Assembly: GCA_012800625.1 (NCBI GenBank)
Contig: JAAZIY010000133.1
Span: 1-9,946 of the forward strand
Length of the DNA stretch: 9,946 nucleotides
Direction of reading: 5' to 3'
From: Lentisphaerota bacterium
GTDB taxonomy: Bacteria > Verrucomicrobiota > Lentisphaeria > Oligosphaerales > Oligosphaeraceae
The position numbers and the translations under genes were made by a program. The notes under the pieces are model-generated. The model was not told the DNA's origin. It saw only the letters and a program-made list of their open reading frames with translations, and searched no databases. Position 1 is the stretch's first letter. The number at the start of each line of letters is the position of its first letter. This document shows positions 5,882 to 9,946 of this stretch, in pieces.

Positions 5882-6709
5882 TTATTCCAGGAAGAGCTGT
5901 TGGAACTCTTCTTGTGGCAGGATGCTTCCGTAGGCGGACTGTTCGAAGACCTCGGCATATTTCACTTTGGCTCCGGCCTTCTGTCCGAGGCAGTGTTGCA
6001 GCTGTTTTCGCGCCAAATCGGCGGCATTTTTGAAGCGCGCGCCCCAGTGTTCGGTCAGATAATCCGACTTTTGTTCCCAGCTGTACTGGCTGAAATCGGT
6101 ATTGGCATAGCCTTTTTCGTAGGCCAGCCATTCATAGAACTGCGACACATGGCAGTCCAGGGCGCGGTTCTTGGCATTGAGCACCGAGTCTATGTCGACG
6201 GCGGCGTCAACGCGTAAGGGACGGGGTTCCACAAAGGCGTCGTAGACATAGGCGAAAACCGGGTTTTGCGCTGGAATGGGGCTTTCCGGGCAGAACTGCG
6301 GCACCATTACCAGGTAGGCGGCGTCCTGCACCAGTTGCGCGCAGGCGCGGTGGTCGGCATGGTAGTCGCAGCTGCGATGCGTCAGAACCACATCGGGCTG
6401 AAAGTCGCGTATAATGCCAATGACTTGTTTGCGCATGGCAAGGCTAGGCTCAAGTTCGCAGTCATTGACATCCAGTATCTGATACTGCTGCACTCCGAAA
6501 AGCCGAGCCGCGTTCTGCGACTCCTCGTAGCGCCTGGCCGCCAAGGCGGCGCCACCCTGGGTCAAATGCCCGCAGTTGCCATTGGTCATGGAGACAAATT
6601 TGACCTGGTGCCCAGCCTGCGTCAACTTGATGGCGCTGCCGCCAAAACGCAAATCGGGGTCATCAGGATGCGCTCCAATCACCAAAAAACGACGCGAAGA
6701 AATCGACAT
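5882..6709 (-). CDS. PIG-L family (LmbE-like) deacetylase
   Basis: The product is 275 residues and starts at ATG 6709, with AGGAG 5 bp upstream. PIG-L/LmbE proteins are zinc-dependent hydrolases that remove N-acetyl groups from GlcNAc-type substrates, as in MshB, BshB and GPI biosynthesis. The first metal motif is AHPDDPD at 13-19, with His14 and Asp17 as expected ligands. The usual Glu after AHPDD-x is Asp19 here. The second motif is HRSCDYHADH (111-120), with His120 as the third ligand. A VLTH strand precedes it, and the C-terminal YAEVFEQSAY matches the family's usual AE-x-F segment. Length fits the stand-alone bacterial type. No signal peptide is present, so it is cytoplasmic. Substrate unknown; an amino sugar is likely from the family. 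Its gene lies between 45-bp direct repeats and is divergent from the amidohydrolase gene. Confidence 0.92.
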   Translation of the reverse strand: MSISSRRFLVIGAHPDDPDLRFGGSAIKLTQAGHQVKFVSMTNGNCGHLTQGGAALAARRYEESQNAARLFGVQQYQILDVNDCELEPSLAMRKQVIGIIRDFQPDVVLTHRSCDYHADHRACAQLVQDAAYLVMVPQFCPESPIPAQNPVFAYVYDAFVEPRPLRVDAAVDIDSVLNAKNRALDCHVSQFYEWLAYEKGYANTDFSQYSWEQKSDYLTEHWGARFKNAADLARKQLQHCLGQKAGAKVKYAEVFEQSAYGSILPQEEFQQLFLE

Positions 6710-6719
6710 GACTGCTCCT

Positions 6720-6764
6720 ATTAGTGTGTCTTAGTATCCACCTGGCTTTTTGAACCAAGTCTAA
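6720..6764 (-). repeat. 45-bp repeat upstream of the PIG-L gene, direct copy of 5808-5852
   Basis: This segment aligns without gaps to 5808-5852: 31 of 45 positions agree by my hand count. Shared blocks are CACAC, ACTAAG, the 9-bp CAAAAAGCC and TTAGAC (minus strand). It lies next to the Shine-Dalgarno site of the PIG-L gene, so the two copies bracket that gene in the same orientation. Confidence 0.7.
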
Positions 6765-6777
6765 TATAGCTTATTTT
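6750..6777 (+). promoter_or_regulatory. Possible promoter of the amidohydrolase-dehydrogenase operon
   Basis: TTGAAC (6750-6755) and TATTTT (6772-6777) are 16 bp apart on the plus strand, within the 174-bp divergent intergenic region. The -35 lies inside the 45-bp repeat copy. The 5' UTR would be about 100 nt. The rest of the region (6778-6870) is AT-rich and shows no further convincing signal. No good promoter for the divergent PIG-L gene was found. Confidence 0.35.
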
Positions 6778-6883
6778 TGATGTAATCCGCACCTTTTTTA
6801 TTTTGAACGGTTATTTTATCTCCTAGGCAAATGTTTTTGTACATTTGGGCAATACTGCCCGCTGAAAATTCAGGAGACCAGTA

Positions 6884-7762
6884 ATGAAGATCATCGATGC
6901 TCACAATCACCCGGACTGGCATGGCCACGATTTGGACAAATTTCTGGCCAATATGGACAAAAACGGTATTGCACAGACTTGGCTTTTAAGCTGGGAGTGC
7001 GCCTATCACGAGTATGGCAAGGGCTATGCCAATGTGGTGCCTGCCGAGCTACTCGGCTCCTCCACCGGCCCCATACCCTTCAGCCGTTGCATCAGCTACA
7101 AAGAGCGTGCCCCCGAGCGCTTTGTGCTCGGTTACTCCCCCGACCCGCGACGCCCCAACGCCTGTGAGCTGCTCCAAGCCGCCCATGAGATTTACGGCGC
7201 CAGGGTCTGCGGTGAATTCAAGGTGCGCATGATGATGGACGACCGCGACGCACTCTGGCTATTCCGCACTGCCGGCAAACTGAAGATGCCGGTCATCCTG
7301 CATTTGCAGGACGACCAGCGCACTGCATTGCAGCCCTGGACGGAATGGTGGGGAGGCTCGATTGACTCCCTGGAGAGAGCCTTGCAGGCCTGCCCGGAAA
7401 CCGTTTTTTTAGGACATGCTCCCGGCTTCTGGATACATATTTCCGGCGACGAACTCTACAAGAGCACGCATTATCCGCCCCTGGACTGTCCGGTGCAGCC
7501 TGGCGGCAGGATGCCGCAGCTGCTTAGGCAGTACCCTAATCTCTACTGCGACTGGTCGGCAGGCTCCGGTTTTCGCGCTCTGAAGCGCGACCCGGTCTAC
7601 GCCAAGGAATTCCTGCTGGAGTTCCAAGACCGTTTCCTGTATGCCAGAGACTACTTTGACAACCAGCACCAGGAGTTCTTGCAGGAACTCGAGCTGCCTC
7701 TGCCGGTTCTGGAAAAAATCTACCACGGCAACGCCGAACGCCTGCTCACAGAATACATCTGA
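6884..7762 (+). CDS. Amidohydrolase_2-type metal-dependent hydrolase
   Basis: The product is 292 residues, starting at ATG 6884 with AGGAG (6872-6876) 7 bp upstream. It opens with MKIIDAHNHPDWHG, the first strand and H-x-H metal motif (His7, His9) of the amidohydrolase TIM barrel. Later conserved-looking positions are Glu111 (GEFKV), His140 (PVILHLQDD), His178 (FLGHAPGFW) and Asp246 (FLYARDYFDN), which stands where the family has its last catalytic Asp (usual G-S-D-x-P). The end, KIYHGNAERLL, matches the typical family C-terminus (I-x-x-x-NA-x-R-L). Members hydrolyse or decarboxylate small cyclic or acidic compounds (ACMSD, 2-pyrone-4,6-dicarboxylate lactonase and others); the exact substrate cannot be read here. 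The dehydrogenase gene follows after 26 bp, so the two are probably cotranscribed and may act on successive intermediates. Confidence 0.85.
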   Translation: MKIIDAHNHPDWHGHDLDKFLANMDKNGIAQTWLLSWECAYHEYGKGYANVVPAELLGSSTGPIPFSRCISYKERAPERFVLGYSPDPRRPNACELLQAAHEIYGARVCGEFKVRMMMDDRDALWLFRTAGKLKMPVILHLQDDQRTALQPWTEWWGGSIDSLERALQACPETVFLGHAPGFWIHISGDELYKSTHYPPLDCPVQPGGRMPQLLRQYPNLYCDWSAGSGFRALKRDPVYAKEFLLEFQDRFLYARDYFDNQHQEFLQELELPLPVLEKIYHGNAERLLTEYI

Positions 7763-7788
7763 AAGCAGGCGCCGCATAGCAGGTTTTT

Positions 7789-8742
7789 ATGAGACCCTTG
7801 CTCTCCATATATCTGGTGCATCCCCAAGTCTCCTGCTGGCAGATGACTCCACAGGAGTCCGGCCTGCTGGCGGAACGGATGCCCGAGTTCCAGGTGCTAC
7901 ACTGTCGCAGCCAAGAGGAATTTCGCTGTTCCCTGCGCCAGGCGCAGATCGGTATTAGTTGGAAATTTCAGCAAGACTGGCTAGCAAAGGCGGAAAACCT
8001 GCGCCTCATCGCCACACCCGCCGCCGGACAGGACTACTTCGACATTGAGCTGCCCGAGCATATACAGGCCTGGAACGGAAGCTTTCACGGCGAAATCATG
8101 GCTGAAACCGCGCTGGGCGCGCTGCTGGGCGTTAGCCGCGGGCTGTTCAGCGCCCTGGGTAAATTCAGCCAGCTGCCCTGGCCCAGAGCCGAATTGAGCG
8201 GACAAATGAGACCGCTCAAGGGCAGTCATGTCGGACTGCTGGGCTTCGGCAATATAGGACAGTGCATAGGCAGGCTGTTGAAGCCCTTCGAGGTGCGGCT
8301 CTCAGCCATGCGACGCGATTTGCAGCGCCCCAAACCAGCCTGGTTCAAACCCGGAGACAGGCTGTTTACACCCGCCGAACTCGAGCGAGAGCTGCCCGGC
8401 TTCGACCACCTAGTCCTCTGCCTGCCGCGCTGCCCGGAAACCGACATGATTATCAACCGCAAACGCCTGGCGCTGCTGCACAAGGAGGCCAGCATCTATA
8501 ATTTCGGACGGGGCAACGCCCTGGACCTGGAGGCGCTGCAGGAGGCACTGCAGGCCGGACGCCTGAAGGCGGCCTTTCTAGACGTTTTTCCTGAGGAGCC
8601 TGTCAGCGCGGGGGCCGACTTTCTGCGCTGCCCCAATCTCTGGCGTCTGCCGCATCTCTCCGCCGCCGCTCCCAACTATATGCGCTTGTTTATCGAGGAA
8701 TTTGTGCGGCGCTATCGCGAGCAGGACACTAAGTCACACTAA
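7789..8742 (+). CDS. D-2-hydroxyacid dehydrogenase family protein
   Basis: The product is 317 residues. It oxidises a D-2-hydroxyacid or reduces a 2-ketoacid with NAD(P). The Rossmann motif is GLLGFGNIGQCIG (149-161), with G-x-G-x-x-G at 152-157. The catalytic set is Arg241 (NFGRGNALD), Glu270 (LDVFPEEP) and His289 (RLPHLSA). The end of the second Rossmann strand carries Arg175-Arg176 (AMRRD), where NAD-specific enzymes usually have Asp, which hints at NADP(H) use. ATG 7789 follows the amidohydrolase stop by 26 bp; the ribosome site is weak (AGCAGG). The C-terminus, Asp-Thr-Lys-Ser-His, and the TAA stop are encoded by the CACTAAGTCACACTAA repeat, so the native end seems to have been altered by it. 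The 3' end overlaps the convergent glycosyltransferase gene by 4 bp. The substrate is unknown; glyoxylate/hydroxypyruvate-type reduction is one option. Confidence 0.9.
   Translation: MRPLLSIYLVHPQVSCWQMTPQESGLLAERMPEFQVLHCRSQEEFRCSLRQAQIGISWKFQQDWLAKAENLRLIATPAAGQDYFDIELPEHIQAWNGSFHGEIMAETALGALLGVSRGLFSALGKFSQLPWPRAELSGQMRPLKGSHVGLLGFGNIGQCIGRLLKPFEVRLSAMRRDLQRPKPAWFKPGDRLFTPAELERELPGFDHLVLCLPRCPETDMIINRKRLALLHKEASIYNFGRGNALDLEALQEALQAGRLKAAFLDVFPEEPVSAGADFLRCPNLWRLPHLSAAAPNYMRLFIEEFVRRYREQDTKSH
8726..8742 (+). repeat. CACTAAG/CACACTAA repeat forming the 3' ends of two convergent genes
   Basis: ACACTAAGTCACACTAA contains one and a half units of the 10-bp repeat, in sense orientation to the dehydrogenase. 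It encodes that protein's last residues and TAA stop. The TTTAG on the opposite strand supplies the TAG stop (8741-8739) of the glycosyltransferase gene. Confidence 0.7.
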
Positions 8743-9896
8743 ATAGCGGCTTGGCGCAGCAGGGCGGCTCTGCGCCTGCCGTTTTCTCGGGCGCAGAATT
8801 CTTTTTCCACCTGGCGGCGGGCCGCCAAGCGGCGTTTTTGGCGCTGCTGCGGGCTGTTGATTATCTCCTCGAGGCCCTGCGCCAGAGTTTCAGGATTTAT
8901 TTCAGTGAGCGGCCAGCCGGTTTCGGCAGTCAGCAGCTCTGCGATGCTGCCGCTTTGGCTTCCCAGTGCCGGCAGTCCCAGGGCCATGGCCTCGACCAGC
9001 ACATTAGGCACACCCTCCTGATTGTTGTCGCTGTCCTTGATGCTGGGCAGGCAGAGTATGTCCGAGTCCAGCATGAGTTGTTTGACCTGCGGCCTGCTGA
9101 GCTGTCCCAGCCAGTGGCACTGCGCGCCTATGCCCAGTTCGTCTGCCAGGCGGCGCAACTCTGCACCCAGGGGGCCGTCTCCGGCCAGTCGCAAGTGGAA
9201 CGCGAGGCCCTTGCTCTGCAATATGGCGCAGGACCGCAGGAGTATGCCAATGCCTTTTTTGGGCACAAAGCGTCCGGCGAAGCAGAGCCGTAGCGGCTTT
9301 TGCAAGCTGTCGTTCTGCTTGTAAGGCCAGTCTTCCAGCAGTAGGCCGTGATGTATCAAGTGTAGTTTTGCCGTTGCCAGTGGATGTTTTTCCGCCAAAT
9401 AGTCTGACACAGCTAGGTTGCAGGAATTAATGAATTTGGCGCCCTGCACCAGTGCGGAGAGGGAATATTGGTTGGCGTAGACATCGGCGGCGTGCACGCC
9501 GAAGCTAAACCCCAGACCCAGGCTCTGAGCTGCGTGCATACCCAGGAAGGCGGCCAAGTCGGCAAATTCAGCGTGTATGTGTCTGACTTGCTGAAGTCGG
9601 GCTTGCCTGCTCAACTCACGCAGGATTCTCCTATATTTGAAAAGCACCAGGTGCGCCTGTAGAGCGCCGGGCATAATACGACGCAGCTTATTGCGGCTGG
9701 TTTTGCTGCTATCTTGTCCTCTGGGCTGATCACATAATATTTGCACCTGCGGCCAGTCCGGCTGAAGCGGGCAGTCCCCGGCAAATAGCGCCATAAAGCT
9801 GATTTCAGGCAGCTCAGTCTGCAACAACCTCATATCCTGGCGTATAAAAGTTTCGCTCCAGAGCGGATATCTGCTGAGCAAGTATAAAACCCGCAT
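8739..9896 (-). CDS. GT4-family glycosyltransferase
   Basis: The start chosen is ATG 9896 (385 residues), because the protein then begins MRVLYLLSRYPLWSETFI, the usual opening of WcaL/EpsF-like GT4 enzymes. The frame is open to an ATG at 9938 and beyond the window edge; neither ATG has a clear Shine-Dalgarno site. Numbered from 9896, the N-terminal Rossmann half includes HAEFADLAAFLG (108-119) and FGVHAADVYA (132-141). The C-terminal nucleotide-sugar half includes CFAGRFVPKKG (205-215), RLAGDGPLGAELRRL (236-250) and the E-x7-E motif EGVPNVLVE (294-302), typical of retaining GT4 enzymes. It transfers a sugar from a nucleotide donor, probably in exopolysaccharide, capsule or O-antigen assembly at the cytoplasmic membrane face; donor and acceptor are unknown. 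No transmembrane segment is evident. It may belong to a polysaccharide cluster lying beyond the right edge. Confidence 0.88.
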   Translation of the reverse strand: MRVLYLLSRYPLWSETFIRQDMRLLQTELPEISFMALFAGDCPLQPDWPQVQILCDQPRGQDSSKTSRNKLRRIMPGALQAHLVLFKYRRILRELSRQARLQQVRHIHAEFADLAAFLGMHAAQSLGLGFSFGVHAADVYANQYSLSALVQGAKFINSCNLAVSDYLAEKHPLATAKLHLIHHGLLLEDWPYKQNDSLQKPLRLCFAGRFVPKKGIGILLRSCAILQSKGLAFHLRLAGDGPLGAELRRLADELGIGAQCHWLGQLSRPQVKQLMLDSDILCLPSIKDSDNNQEGVPNVLVEAMALGLPALGSQSGSIAELLTAETGWPLTEINPETLAQGLEEIINSPQQRQKRRLAARRQVEKEFCARENGRRRAALLRQAAI

Positions 9897-9946
9897 ACGG
9901 CAGCTCTGAATCGAGCCTTGATTTGCGGAGTGTGGCATATTTGGGA

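Noticed and set aside
5720..6131. Small open frames with Thr-Lys-x-His repeats downstream of the PIG-L gene
   Set aside because: They are translations of the CACACTAAG-type repeats or shadows of the PIG-L gene, without start signals.
7409..7777. Minus-strand open frame within the amidohydrolase gene
   Set aside because: It is antisense to a gene with intact metal-binding motifs and a strong ribosome site, and its product has no recognisable features.

Overview
The window reads as part of a bacterial chromosome of moderate G+C content, with sigma70-like promoters, good Shine-Dalgarno sites and tightly packed genes. No marker gene fixes the taxon. The mix of a large uncharacterised glycosidase-like protein, a PIG-L deacetylase, an amidohydrolase, a DUF11-type surface protein and many short intergenic repeats would suit a PVC-group bacterium (Lentisphaerae/Verrucomicrobia type). 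That is an impression, not a proof.

Layout. At the left edge is the 3' end of a plus-strand surface protein (3-323). It converges with a minus-strand gene (345-755) for a small secreted protein made of 20-residue repeats. That gene has a clear promoter at 791-819, and a 9-bp minisatellite (848-964) lies just upstream of the promoter. The minus strand then carries a 900-residue glycoside-hydrolase-like protein (1000-3702), a broken VOC/glyoxalase-fold gene with two frameshifts (3790-4152), an AlbA_2/HATPase/winged-helix putative regulator (4300-5625) and a PIG-L family deacetylase (5882-6709). A divergent intergenic region leads to a plus-strand pair: an amidohydrolase (6884-7762) followed 26 bp later by a D-2-hydroxyacid dehydrogenase (7789-8742). 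The last gene, a minus-strand GT4 glycosyltransferase (8739-9896), converges on the dehydrogenase with a 4-bp overlap.

Function. The enzymes fit carbohydrate and hydroxyacid metabolism: a predicted cytoplasmic glycosidase-like protein, an amino-sugar-type deacetylase, an amidohydrolase, a 2-keto/2-hydroxyacid oxidoreductase and a glycosyltransferase. Only the amidohydrolase-dehydrogenase pair looks like a true operon. The minus-strand genes are separated by 87-256 bp gaps, and each gap carries repeats.

The most unusual feature is a family of short repeats, period about 10 bp, core CACACTAAG/CACACGAAG. It occurs at six gene borders. At five of them it follows or overlaps the 3' end of a gene and reads CACACNAAG on that gene's coding strand. 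A longer 45-bp version flanks the PIG-L gene on both sides as direct repeats. One copy supplies the stop codons of two convergent genes.
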